DNA of 64,000 bases, taken from the NCBI GenBank assembly GCA_900316685.1, contig ONDS01000015.1, positions 1 to 64,000 of the forward strand, in the 5' to 3' direction. This stretch comes from an uncultured Prevotellaceae bacterium. Lineage in GTDB: Bacteria > Bacteroidota > Bacteroidia > Bacteroidales > Bacteroidaceae. Below the pieces are notes generated by a model. It saw nothing but the letters and a program-made list of their open reading frames with translations, was not told where the DNA came from and did no database searches. Made by a program: the position numbers and the translations under genes. Positions 44,688 through 53,199 of this stretch are shown piece after piece. How positions within the stretch are numbered: position 1 is the first letter of the stretch; each line of letters begins with the position of its first letter.

Positions 44688-45812
44688 TTATGGATGTCTC
44701 CGCAGCCACAGTCCGAAGAACTCGTCGTACACACGGTAGGTGCCTTTCTCCTCGGTGATGTAGTCTTTCTCCATCAGTCCCTTCACGGCCGACATAACGG
44801 AGCTGGGAGACCAGAGATGGTGGCGCTTGATGAAGGCTCCGCTGGTGATGGCGGTGGCATCACCTTCCGAAGCGATGGCATGGAGAACCTGGCGTTGCCG
44901 TTCCGTCATCTGAGAGTATTGTGTCTCGTAATTCTCCGAGAGTAAATCAAGGATGTATTCGATTGATTCCTCTGCCATCTCTGTCGTGGCAGTCTGTCCT
45001 TGAGAAGTGCGTAGGAAGAGAACATTCATCACCCTTTGCAGGTAGGAGGTGATACCCCTGGAACGTTCATAGACAAGTGGTGCCACATCGTTGGCAAGAG
45101 CTTTGCCATAGTTATTGAACATGCGTTGGGCGAAAGGTGCATATTTCTCCAAAGGTATTGGATCCAGTCCCATAGTCAGCACCGATTGATAGAAGGGACG
45201 TGAGGGGGAAGAGAAAATCTCTCCCATCAGGTGTCGCTTTGAACCTGCAAACAAGAAGGTGGCATTCATGCAGTGCTGGATGTGGGTGCGGAGGGCCGCT
45301 TCCACATTAGCCCCATCAGGGTAACGGGTTATCTGTTGGAACTCATCGATGGCAACGATGCAAGGACGGTCGGCGTTTCTAAGGTATTGGAATATCTCTT
45401 GAAGGGTCAGTGAGGGATTGTCGATGTTCGCAAGACCTAAGCTCCATACAGGATTGCCGCTGAAATCAAAAGAGAATTGGGCCTGCAATGATTTCAGAGA
45501 GGTAATGAAACCCTCCCATACTTTTCTGCCTTTGGGCTTGAGCTCTTCCAAAATGGCTTGGCCGAAGAGGTTGACAAAATCGCGTAGCGTGTTGGTGGAA
45601 TAGATGTCGACCAGGAAGGTATGGTAATGGTCGCGTATGGCAGGTTGGGCAAAACAGTGGCATATCAACTCGGTTTTTCCCAGTCTCCGAGGAGAGATAA
45701 TGGCCATGTTATTGCCGTTGAGTAACAAACTGGTCAAATCTTGCGTTTCCTTTTCCCTGTCGCAGAAATATTCAGGACCGGCATAACCTTTGGTGATAAA
45801 TGGATTAGTCAT
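44688..45812 (-). CDS. AAA ATPase of the PF01637-like (archaeal-type) family
   Basis: The start at 45812 is chosen since the promoter at 45831-45863 lies between it and an upstream ATG. The 374-residue protein starts 'FITKGYAGPEYFCDREKE', has a P-loop region 'MAIISPRRLGKTEL' (about 33-46), Walker B-like 'PCIVAIDEFQQIT' (about 147-159), a sensor stretch 'ATFLFAGSKRHLM', and a C-terminal winged-helix domain ('RQRQVLHAIASEGDATAITSGAFIKRHHL'). Families like this are numerous in Bacteroidetes genomes and may be linked to DNA-binding or selfish elements; function unknown. Tandem 15-bp repeats lie just upstream of its promoter. Confidence 0.88.
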   Translation of the reverse strand: MTNPFITKGYAGPEYFCDREKETQDLTSLLLNGNNMAIISPRRLGKTELICHCFAQPAIRDHYHTFLVDIYSTNTLRDFVNLFGQAILEELKPKGRKVWEGFITSLKSLQAQFSFDFSGNPVWSLGLANIDNPSLTLQEIFQYLRNADRPCIVAIDEFQQITRYPDGANVEAALRTHIQHCMNATFLFAGSKRHLMGEIFSSPSRPFYQSVLTMGLDPIPLEKYAPFAQRMFNNYGKALANDVAPLVYERSRGITSYLQRVMNVLFLRTSQGQTATTEMAEESIEYILDLLSENYETQYSQMTERQRQVLHAIASEGDATAITSGAFIKRHHLWSPSSVMSAVKGLMEKDYITEEKGTYRVYDEFFGLWLRRHP

Positions 45813-45830
45813 TTCTTTATTCTTTTGGGT

Positions 45831-45863
45831 GCAAATATACACCTTTCCTTTCAATTATCCAAA
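45831..45863 (-). promoter_or_regulatory. Promoter of the AAA ATPase gene
   Basis: On the minus strand TTTG (45860-45863), 20 nt and TATATTTGC (45831-45839). It is 20 nt before the start codon and sits next to three 15-bp iterons. Confidence 0.7.
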
Positions 45864-45869
45864 AATAAA

Positions 45870-45914
45870 TTATCTATTTTTCGATAATCTATTTTTCGAT
45901 AATCTATTTTTAGG
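45870..45914. repeat. Three 15-bp iterons directly upstream of the AAA ATPase promoter
   Basis: Three head-to-tail units: TTATCTATTTTTCGA (45870-45884), TAATCTATTTTTCGA (45885-45899), TAATCTATTTTTAGG (45900-45914). They begin 7 nt upstream of the -33 box of the leftward promoter, a typical position for an activator or autoregulator. Confidence 0.8.
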
Positions 45915-46155
45915 TAATAAGCTCTCATACCTATTATTGGGCAGACATAAAGTCAGCCTCTACATTGTCGACACCCCTGTCCCTTGTAGTGGGACAGGGG
46001 GGGGCGTAAAACCGTGAAAACCGTTGTACGACGGTGATGATCCGTTTATTTCGCCATTATCCTTAGCAATCAAGCAGCATTCGGATGACATCCGTTTCAC
46101 ATCATATTGAGGAAGAGGGAGATGATGCTGAAAAATCCTCCCCGTCCTACGGCTC
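45915..46155. other. Gene-free stretch between the AAA ATPase and the giant helicase
   Basis: Together with the promoter and iterons this makes about 340 bp without a gene. It contains the third copy of the GGGCAGACATAAAGTCAG element (45939-45963) and a strong hairpin CCCCTGTCCC/GGGACAGGGG at about 45973-45998, which lies downstream of the leftward helicase gene but has no T-run. The rest, to 46155, shows no recognisable feature. Confidence 0.6.
45939..45963. repeat. Hairpin repeat element GGGCAGACATAAAGTCAG, copy 3
   Basis: Same sequence and orientation as the copies at 16974 and 22963. Confidence 0.75.
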
Positions 46156-49100
46156 TTATCCGTTCTCCGAGGCGGGGGTGAGCACTCCGTCTTTCTCTTC
46201 AATCTTACCTAAGACGGTGAGTTGGCGGATGGCATGGTCGACGGCCTCGTCGAGTTTCTTGGTGCGACGGTTGAAACCGAGCATCTTCGCCACCTGGGCG
46301 CGCAGTGCGGCATCGTTGGGCGTCGACACCTGTTGCTCAATGGCGTAGGCCAGCAGGTTGCGCACCTCCACCAAAGGGATGTCCTCGGCATCACGCCCTG
46401 CGGCTTGCCGGTAGTCGGTGTAATGTACCGCCGTCACGGCGTTGCTCCAGAAATAGGGGTTCTCGCGAGGCGACGAGGGGTCGCGGTAGACGCAGCGGTC
46501 GGCCTCGCCCTCGATGAGTTGCCGTATCTGGGTGGTGATGCGCGGTATGCCATAGATGGAGGACAGCCGTTTGCCCAACAGGCTGAGCGTGATGGGCTGT
46601 TCCGACTCGACGATGGCCTGGATGACGGTCTGCATCCTCTTGCGCTGCAAGTCGGCATAGGTGGAGTAGGTGCTCATCATGCGGTAGTTACCCTGCACAT
46701 AGGGCTTCTCATGTTCGTTGGTGGCGGCATCGATAATCTCGTCGTCGCCCACGGCGAAGGGCATCAGTGTGGCAATCTTGGGCGCCGGTTGGCTGTTGGC
46801 ACTATCGACGGGTGCCGTCTCCACCGCTCCCTTCAGGTTGTCGAGAGCCTGGCGGATACGCTCCAGGTCCTTGTCGCGGTTGATGAACCAGTCTACCGAC
46901 CATATCCTGAGCAGGTTCCAGCCCAGTCCGCGGAGCACTCCCGGCTGGGTGATCTCGCGGTCGCGCTCCGTCTTCGTCTCATAGTAGTTGCGGCCGTCGC
47001 AGAGGATGCCTAAGAGGTAGCTTTCGGGATGGTCGGGGTCGATGATGGCCACGTCGACCTTGAAGTTCGATCGTCCCACATGGGTGTCCACCTCGTAGCC
47101 CATCTTGCGCACCTCGCGGGCTATGTCGTCGGCCAGGTCGAGACCCTTGTCCTGTCCCACCTGCATGGTGCTCACGGCGATGCGTCCGTTCTTGGCGAAC
47201 TCGAGGAACCGTTTCAGTCCCTCCACACCTTTGGCACGGCTGCGGTTGAGGTCTATCTGTTCGGGTTGGAGCGTGCTGAACACCATCATCTCGTAGCGGG
47301 CGCGGCTCACAGCCACGTTGAGACGACGCTCACCGCCCTGGTTGTTCAATGGTCCGAAGTTCATCGACACCTTGCCGTTCTTGTCGGGTCCGTAGCCGAT
47401 GGAGAAGAGGATGACGTCGCGCTCATCGCCCTGCACATTCTCTAAGTTCTTGATGAAGATGGGCTCGGCGCAATCGTAGGCCTTGGCCTCAAGTTCCGGC
47501 TGCTTGGCGAGTTCTTCGGTGAGGATATCTTCGATGAGGTCTTGCTGCACCTTACTGAACGATACGATGCCGATGCTCAGTTTCGAGAGTTCCGCGTCGG
47601 CCAGTCGGCGGAGTGTTTCCTTGACGATAGCCTCCGCCTCGCTACGGTTGCAGCGTGTCTTACCCATGTCGTAGGTTCCGTTGATGGCGATGAACTGCAC
47701 CTTCGACAGTCGGTCGTCGACGGAGGGGAAGGTGAACAGCTTGCCGTCGTAGTACTGCGAGTTACTGAAGGCGATGAGGCTCTCGTGGCGGCTGCGGTAG
47801 TGCCAGGTGAGGTAATGCGAGGGCAGCGAGAGGGTGATGCAGTCGTCGAGGATGCTCTCCATGTCGTCGTTCTCGGCATCGCTCTCGTCGGTCTGCTGCA
47901 CGGTGAAGAAACTTGTCGGCGGCATCTGCTTCGGGTCGCCCACCACGATGAGTGCCTTGCCACGGGCGATGGCGCCGATGGCCTCGCTGGTAGGCATCTG
48001 CGATGCCTCGTCGAACACCACGATGTCGAATTTCTCTTGGTTGAGGTCGATGAACTGTGCTACGGAGAGCGGACTCATCAGCATACACGGACAGAGCTTG
48101 GGCAGCAGTGTGGGTATCTGGTCGATGATATGGCGGATGGTGGTGCCCCTGCCGCCCGAGGCGATGTAACGCTTGAGTATGCCCATCTCCGAATTGCTCA
48201 GGGCCTGGAGTGTCTGCGAGGGGATGCGTGCGGCCAGTCGGCAGTAGAGTGCCTTCTTGGTCAGGTCCTGGAAGCGTGTGGCCATCTCGCGGTAACGCTT
48301 GATGGCATCCTCGAAGATCAGGCCGTTGAACAGTTGCAGGCGCGGGTCGCTGTCGATAATGTCGGTGGCCATGCGTCGGTAAGTGCCCTTGAGCATGGCG
48401 TCGGCGGTCTCGCCGCTGGTGTGGAAGCCCTGCTCGATGAAGTCTACCGTTTGGGGCATCAACCGCTCCTCCAACTGGTTCTTGCGCAGGCACCATTGTG
48501 TCCAGTCACGCAACTTGTCGATGTTGCCTATCCATCGCGGCAACCGCTCGGCCATCTGAGGGAGCGTGAGGGTGGGGGAGAGCGTGCACACATCGCCCAT
48601 GGCGGCCAGAGCCTGTTGCATCCGTTCGATGGGGGTGATATCGGTTTGTCGCAGCGTATTGACGTCGAAGGCGAAGCCCATGGCACCCTCCTGCCGGGGG
48701 TAGACCCGCAGCAGGCGCAAAAGCTCGGGAGCCTGGTCGAGCGTCTGGCCGATGGCGTCCCATTGTTCCGCCCCTCGACGTGCCAGCGGACCGAACAGGG
48801 TGGTCAGCTCGGCTGTGCGCTGGTCTACCGCCGTCGCCAATTGGCGGTATTCGTAGAGTTGGTCGAGCAGTGTCGGGATATGTGTCTCGTTGATGTCGTG
48901 ACGGTACACCTTCAGCTGCTTGATGAACTTGCGCTTGGCGAAGAAACGGGGGATGAACCAGGTGTCGTTGGCGGATTGCCATTCGGACTTCAGTTGCATC
49001 ACGTCGCGCTGCACGATTTCGGGTATGTAATGTTGGGTGATGGCGGCGAAGAGCTGGTCGCGCCGCTGTCCGATATCCACCATTTGCCGCCATTCCTGGG

Positions 49101-51894
49101 TGCGTGCCGCATTGTCGGCGATGTCGAGCACTGATGCGTTGAGGGTGGGAATTTGTCGGGCGGCGTTGACCATCTGCCATGTCCATACGGTGCCTGCCAA
49201 GGTGTGGGGCACCACCACCTGGCATTGGGCTGCCACGCTCTCTATGCGTTGTCCTGCGGCTGACAGCTCCGGGGCTATCTGTCCCAGCGAGGTCACGATG
49301 CGTTGCTGCGTGGCGGCACTCACGTCGATGGTGTTCAGTCCGTTGAGGGGATGGTTGGAGGGATGGCCGGTGATGGAGAAGATGGTGTCGAGTTCGCGTA
49401 GCAGCCTCTCGTCCTCCTCTAAGCGTTGGAGGGTGAGTCCGCTCATATATCCCTCGGCGGGGGACAGCTGGTCGTCGCTGTCGATGCTGAGATAGCGGGT
49501 GATGGTATCGTAGAGCGACAGTCCCGAAGGACGGGGCGTATGTAGCAACTCCATGTATTCCACTAACTTACGCCGCTGGTCGAACAGTGCCTGCGATTCG
49601 GCCTCATACTCCTCGGGCAACTTGATGCGGGTGAGTTCGAGTGCTTGTTTGAGCTGTTGCAGCAGATGGGCGCGTGTCACCTTGTTGGAATGGAGCTCTA
49701 AGGAGAAAGGCCCCAGGCCGATTTTCTCCAAGCGTTTCTGCACCACCTGCAGCGCCGCCATCTTCTCCGCCACGAAGAGCACGCGCTTGTCGTGGTAGAG
49801 CGCATTGGCTATCATGTTGGTGATGGTCTGGCTCTTGCCCGTACCCGGAGGACCGTAAAGGATGAAACTGCGTCCCTCGCCCGACTCGATGACAGCCTCG
49901 AGCTGCGACGAGTCGACATCCACGGGGATGGCGTAGTGGCCGGGGGTCACCGTCTGGTCGATGTTGCGGGTGTCGATGGGAGTGATTTCGCCCAGCTCCA
50001 CCAATCGTTTCTGCAAGAGACTCTCGATGACGGGGTTCTCGCGCATCTTAGCGGCGTTGTTGTGGATATCGTTCCACATCACGAATTTGCTGAACGAGAA
50101 CAGGCCGAGCATCGCTTCTTCGACCACATCCCAGCGGGGATGGTCCATCAGGCGTGCGCGTATGGTGGCGAACACCGCTTTCACGTCGATGCCGCTCTCG
50201 TCGTTGGGCAGCGGCATCAGTCCCGAGAGATTGATGTCGTGCTGCTGGCGGAGCATCTCCACCAGTGTGGTATTGAAGGTGGCATCCTCGTCGCGCGTGC
50301 GTATCACATAATTGTTGCCGCTCTTGCGCACGATGTCTACGGGCATTAGGATGAGCGGTGCGAAGCGTGGACGTATGCTCTTGGGAGTCTCAAACCATTT
50401 CAGAATGCCGAGCACGAGAAACAAGGTGTTGGCGCCATTCTCCTCGAGCGAGGTGCGCGAGGCACGGAACAATCCCTTGAGCGCCGTGAGCAGGTCGTCG
50501 TCGGTGAGGTATGATACCAGTTGGTTGTGCTTGAGGTTTTCCACCACCAACTGTTCCAACTCGTCGCGGTGAGCCTTGGAGTTGTAGATGCCGAATTCGT
50601 CGGCATCCAACTGTTTCGGGGTGGGAGTGGGGGTGATGCGGTAATCCTCGCCGGCTTGCAGGTGGTCTTCGAGCTGGTCGATGTCGAAAGAGATGAAGGG
50701 GATGAGTTTCTTGCCCACGCGCAGGTTGAGTAGGTTGTTGCGCAGAGAGAAGTCGAGCAACTTGCGTTCCCATATCTGTTGGCGTGTGGCGGCTCCCTGC
50801 GGACCCTCCGGTACAAGTTCTACGCGCGTCTGTTGGCGGATGTCGTGGGTGGCGGTGTCGTGGTCTATCCCGTCGGTCACCCACTGGCCGTTCACGCGCA
50901 TGGGCAGGGGTCTCACGCCGTTGAGTCGGCAACGGTGGATGTCTACGAACAGTTGGAATGAGTCGGGCTCCTTGTAGATGACGTTTTCCGCCTGGTCGAC
51001 GGCACTTTCAAAGTCCACACCGTTTTTCGTGATACATGTGGTCTCCACCAGCACCATCTCGTTTACACCATCCTGGATGGTCTTTGAGAGAAACGATATA
51101 TCGTCGCCCACCATCTGTTGGTAGTAACTGTCGACGAGCCAGCACGCCACGAAGCTGTGGCCGCGCGTCAGCACCACCAAAGGGTGCAGACCCACCGACT
51201 CTAAGCATGAGGCGTAGAGCAGGGTGGTGTCGAGACATGTGCCCAACTTGCCGGTGAGCAGTTCCTCGGCCAGACGGATACGCTGTCCGGTGGTCTCGAA
51301 ACTGGCGGGCGGGGTGCTGTAGACGAGGCTCTCTTCGCGCAGTGCTTCGTAGATGGCGGCTACCTGGGCTCTCGCGCGGTTGGGATCCTGTGTCTGGTAT
51401 TCGTCGAGTGCCGCCTGCCCGGTCAGTCGTTCGAGATGCCGGGCGGCATTCACCTTGATGGGTGCCAGTTCCGGCGCGTTGGGTGTGACGAACGAAGCCA
51501 GCAACTCGGGCATGATGTTGATGCCGGGCCATTCGTTGAAGGCCAACAGGCGCAGCGGATAGGTGAACAGCCCTTTTTCTTCTCCTTCGATGTTCACCCT
51601 GACGGTGAACTGGGTAGAGGCGGCTTCGGTGAGTTGGCGCAGCTGCTCCACGTCGGGCACGATATCTATCAGTGAGAAACTTACCGTCTGTCCTCTTTGC
51701 ACGAGAGCTACCGACTCGGTGGAAGGCAGGAGCATGTCGCCTTCCACATGTACCGTTATGTCATGCCAATCCACATCGTCGGCATTGGTGATTTCCAACC
51801 GCTCGATACATCGCCTGCCATTCACGAACATGGCATAATTCAAACTGGGCAGATAGTCAATCTTCAGATTCGCCGTGGTTAATCGATCCTTCAT
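46156..51894 (-). CDS. Giant transglutaminase-like / DUF4011 / SF1 helicase / nuclease / DUF3320 protein
   Basis: The 1912-residue protein has, in order: a beta-sandwich start (about 1-115); a transglutaminase-like segment with Cys220 in 'LGTCLDTTLLYAS' and His246 in 'TRGHSFVACWLVD'; a DUF4011 motif 'LLDFSLRNNLLNLRVGKKL' (about 379-397); SF1 Walker A 'GPPGTGKS' at 681-688; long helical insertions; Walker B 'VVFDEASQMP' (about 1294); 'VVGDPKQMPPTSFF' (about 1315); 'WHYRSRHESLI'; 'NVAVSRARYEM'; a Vsr/MTES_1575-type nuclease fold (about 1590-1670, 'FKVDVAIIDPD', 'ILCDGRNYYETKTERDRE', 'RIWSVDWF'); and a DUF3320 C-terminal winged helix (about 1738-1912). It must bind and act on nucleic acid; a defence or repair role is inference. 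It appears monocistronic. Confidence 0.92.
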   Translation of the reverse strand: MKDRLTTANLKIDYLPSLNYAMFVNGRRCIERLEITNADDVDWHDITVHVEGDMLLPSTESVALVQRGQTVSFSLIDIVPDVEQLRQLTEAASTQFTVRVNIEGEEKGLFTYPLRLLAFNEWPGINIMPELLASFVTPNAPELAPIKVNAARHLERLTGQAALDEYQTQDPNRARAQVAAIYEALREESLVYSTPPASFETTGQRIRLAEELLTGKLGTCLDTTLLYASCLESVGLHPLVVLTRGHSFVACWLVDSYYQQMVGDDISFLSKTIQDGVNEMVLVETTCITKNGVDFESAVDQAENVIYKEPDSFQLFVDIHRCRLNGVRPLPMRVNGQWVTDGIDHDTATHDIRQQTRVELVPEGPQGAATRQQIWERKLLDFSLRNNLLNLRVGKKLIPFISFDIDQLEDHLQAGEDYRITPTPTPKQLDADEFGIYNSKAHRDELEQLVVENLKHNQLVSYLTDDDLLTALKGLFRASRTSLEENGANTLFLVLGILKWFETPKSIRPRFAPLILMPVDIVRKSGNNYVIRTRDEDATFNTTLVEMLRQQHDINLSGLMPLPNDESGIDVKAVFATIRARLMDHPRWDVVEEAMLGLFSFSKFVMWNDIHNNAAKMRENPVIESLLQKRLVELGEITPIDTRNIDQTVTPGHYAIPVDVDSSQLEAVIESGEGRSFILYGPPGTGKSQTITNMIANALYHDKRVLFVAEKMAALQVVQKRLEKIGLGPFSLELHSNKVTRAHLLQQLKQALELTRIKLPEEYEAESQALFDQRRKLVEYMELLHTPRPSGLSLYDTITRYLSIDSDDQLSPAEGYMSGLTLQRLEEDERLLRELDTIFSITGHPSNHPLNGLNTIDVSAATQQRIVTSLGQIAPELSAAGQRIESVAAQCQVVVPHTLAGTVWTWQMVNAARQIPTLNASVLDIADNAARTQEWRQMVDIGQRRDQLFAAITQHYIPEIVQRDVMQLKSEWQSANDTWFIPRFFAKRKFIKQLKVYRHDINETHIPTLLDQLYEYRQLATAVDQRTAELTTLFGPLARRGAEQWDAIGQTLDQAPELLRLLRVYPRQEGAMGFAFDVNTLRQTDITPIERMQQALAAMGDVCTLSPTLTLPQMAERLPRWIGNIDKLRDWTQWCLRKNQLEERLMPQTVDFIEQGFHTSGETADAMLKGTYRRMATDIIDSDPRLQLFNGLIFEDAIKRYREMATRFQDLTKKALYCRLAARIPSQTLQALSNSEMGILKRYIASGGRGTTIRHIIDQIPTLLPKLCPCMLMSPLSVAQFIDLNQEKFDIVVFDEASQMPTSEAIGAIARGKALIVVGDPKQMPPTSFFTVQQTDESDAENDDMESILDDCITLSLPSHYLTWHYRSRHESLIAFSNSQYYDGKLFTFPSVDDRLSKVQFIAINGTYDMGKTRCNRSEAEAIVKETLRRLADAELSKLSIGIVSFSKVQQDLIEDILTEELAKQPELEAKAYDCAEPIFIKNLENVQGDERDVILFSIGYGPDKNGKVSMNFGPLNNQGGERRLNVAVSRARYEMMVFSTLQPEQIDLNRSRAKGVEGLKRFLEFAKNGRIAVSTMQVGQDKGLDLADDIAREVRKMGYEVDTHVGRSNFKVDVAIIDPDHPESYLLGILCDGRNYYETKTERDREITQPGVLRGLGWNLLRIWSVDWFINRDKDLERIRQALDNLKGAVETAPVDSANSQPAPKIATLMPFAVGDDEIIDAATNEHEKPYVQGNYRMMSTYSTYADLQRKRMQTVIQAIVESEQPITLSLLGKRLSSIYGIPRITTQIRQLIEGEADRCVYRDPSSPRENPYFWSNAVTAVHYTDYRQAAGRDAEDIPLVEVRNLLAYAIEQQVSTPNDAALRAQVAKMLGFNRRTKKLDEAVDHAIRQLTVLGKIEEKDGVLTPASENG

Positions 51895-52242
51895 ATTCTT
51901 ATGTTTTTGTCGTTGTTTTTTAGGAGTGCAGGAGCTTAGGAGTTCGGGAGTTTAGGAGTTCAGACATTATCTATAGCTTTGTTCAGGAGTTCAGACATTA
52001 GCTTTGTTCAGGAGTTCAGACATTAGCTTTGTTCAGGAGTTCAGACATTATCTATAGCTTTGTTCTGGAGTTCAGACAAATGATTTACTTAGGTGGGGTA
52101 ACTTCTCCCCTCCTCCCCTCCTCTGGGGAGGAGCTACTCCGCTGAATCCATGGTGCGACTCCGCTGTGGACATCTCTCTTGCCCCTCATTCCCTCCCTTT
52201 GGGAGGGCCGGGTGGGTACCCCTCATCTCACCTCTCACCCCT
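51895..52242. repeat. Repeat-filled intergenic region upstream of the giant helicase gene
   Basis: No gene was found. GGAGTTTAGGAGTTCAG copies (51925-51960) lead into a tandem array starting CAGACATTA: units of 31, 25, 25 and 31 bp at 51961-51991, 51992-52016, 52017-52041 and 52042-52072, where the 31-bp units differ by an inserted TCTATA. Two C-rich/G-rich hairpins follow (52110-52133, and 52191-52207 with tail CCGGGTGGGT), then a CTCACCTCTCACC copy near 52230. No promoter consensus for the leftward gene is obvious. Confidence 0.85.
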
Positions 52243-53022
52243 TCAATACGACACCTGGCACTTCAGCCCGAGGGCGACCACTCGCTCGGCGATGCCGTCG
52301 AGTGTTTCGGCCGATGCCTTGCGCAGGTCGTGGTCGGGTGTTTCGCGGTCGATGGTGTAGATCATCACCTCTGAAGGCTGGATTCGTTGCAGGGCTTCCA
52401 ACCACGGGTTGACATAAACATCGCCGGTGTTGTCGACGTCCTTGCCGTGAGAAGAGCCCGAGATGAACATGGTCTGCACAATGACATGTCCCTTGAAAAG
52501 CGCCATCTGCTCCACCACTTGGGCGGCATCGTAATGTGGGTTGCCGGGACGGTCCACCCTGCGGATATATTCGTTGTCTACGGTGTCGAGCTTCTGTATG
52601 TTGTTGTCCACCAACAGCAGCGCCTCCCTCACCTCCTGACGGTGCAGCTGGGTGCCATTGCTGAGCACCGATATCTTCGCCTGCGGGAAATAACGGTCGC
52701 GCAACGCTACCGTATCGGCGATGATGCCCGTGAATTCGGGATGGCAGGTGGGCTCGCCATTGCCTGCGAAGGTAAGCACGTCGGGTTGCGGTCCCTTTTG
52801 CCGCATCTGCTGCAATCGCTCCTCTAAGGCATGCGCCACCGCCTGGCGTGTGGGGCGCGGGTGATGGGGGCGGAAGTCGGCATTGAAGCCGCATTCGCAG
52901 TAGATACAATCGAAGGTGCAAATCTTGCCGTCGTCGGGCATCAGGTTGATGCCTAAGGACACGCCTAATCGCCGGCTGTGTACCGGTCCGAAGATGGGTG
53001 AGGGATAGATAATGGTGCTCAT
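52243..53022 (-). CDS. Radical SAM protein
   Basis: The 259-residue enzyme carries the radical SAM cluster motif C-x3-C-x2-C in 'ICTFDCIYCECGF' (about 34-46), the SAM-contacting 'TFAGNGEPTCHPEF' (about 83-96) and 'ISVLSNGT'. It starts 'PSPIFGPVHSRRLGVSLGIN', characteristic of a stand-alone radical SAM family common in anaerobes. It would use a [4Fe-4S] cluster and SAM in the cytosol; the reaction is not known. The frame ends in 'LGLKCQVSY'. Neighbours are unrelated: a repeat region below and divergent ftsX above. Confidence 0.9.
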   Translation of the reverse strand: MSTIIYPSPIFGPVHSRRLGVSLGINLMPDDGKICTFDCIYCECGFNADFRPHHPRPTRQAVAHALEERLQQMRQKGPQPDVLTFAGNGEPTCHPEFTGIIADTVALRDRYFPQAKISVLSNGTQLHRQEVREALLLVDNNIQKLDTVDNEYIRRVDRPGNPHYDAAQVVEQMALFKGHVIVQTMFISGSSHGKDVDNTGDVYVNPWLEALQRIQPSEVMIYTIDRETPDHDLRKASAETLDGIAERVVALGLKCQVSY

Positions 53023-53162
53023 GCTGTGGTTGATGTCGTTATATCATGCAAAAATCGCATTTTTTTCTGACTTTCGCAAGTATTCGGTGGAAAAATATCG
53101 AACAATACAGCACACACACGTTAATTGTAGTTAAAGAGCATGGAAAACGTTGATTTTTTTGT

Positions 53163-53170
53163 TACTTTTG
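53163..53170 (+). promoter_or_regulatory. -7 element of the ftsX-uppP-queA operon
   Basis: TACTTTTG followed by C, 30 nt before the ATG at 53200. It excludes the upstream in-frame ATG at 53140. Confidence 0.55.
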
Positions 53171-53199
53171 CACCAAATTTGGTGTATTATAGCCTAAAA

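Noticed and set aside
47542-49134. 530-codon open frame antisense to the giant helicase
   Set aside because: His/Leu/Glu-rich shadow frame without motifs, opposite a gene with strong helicase signatures.
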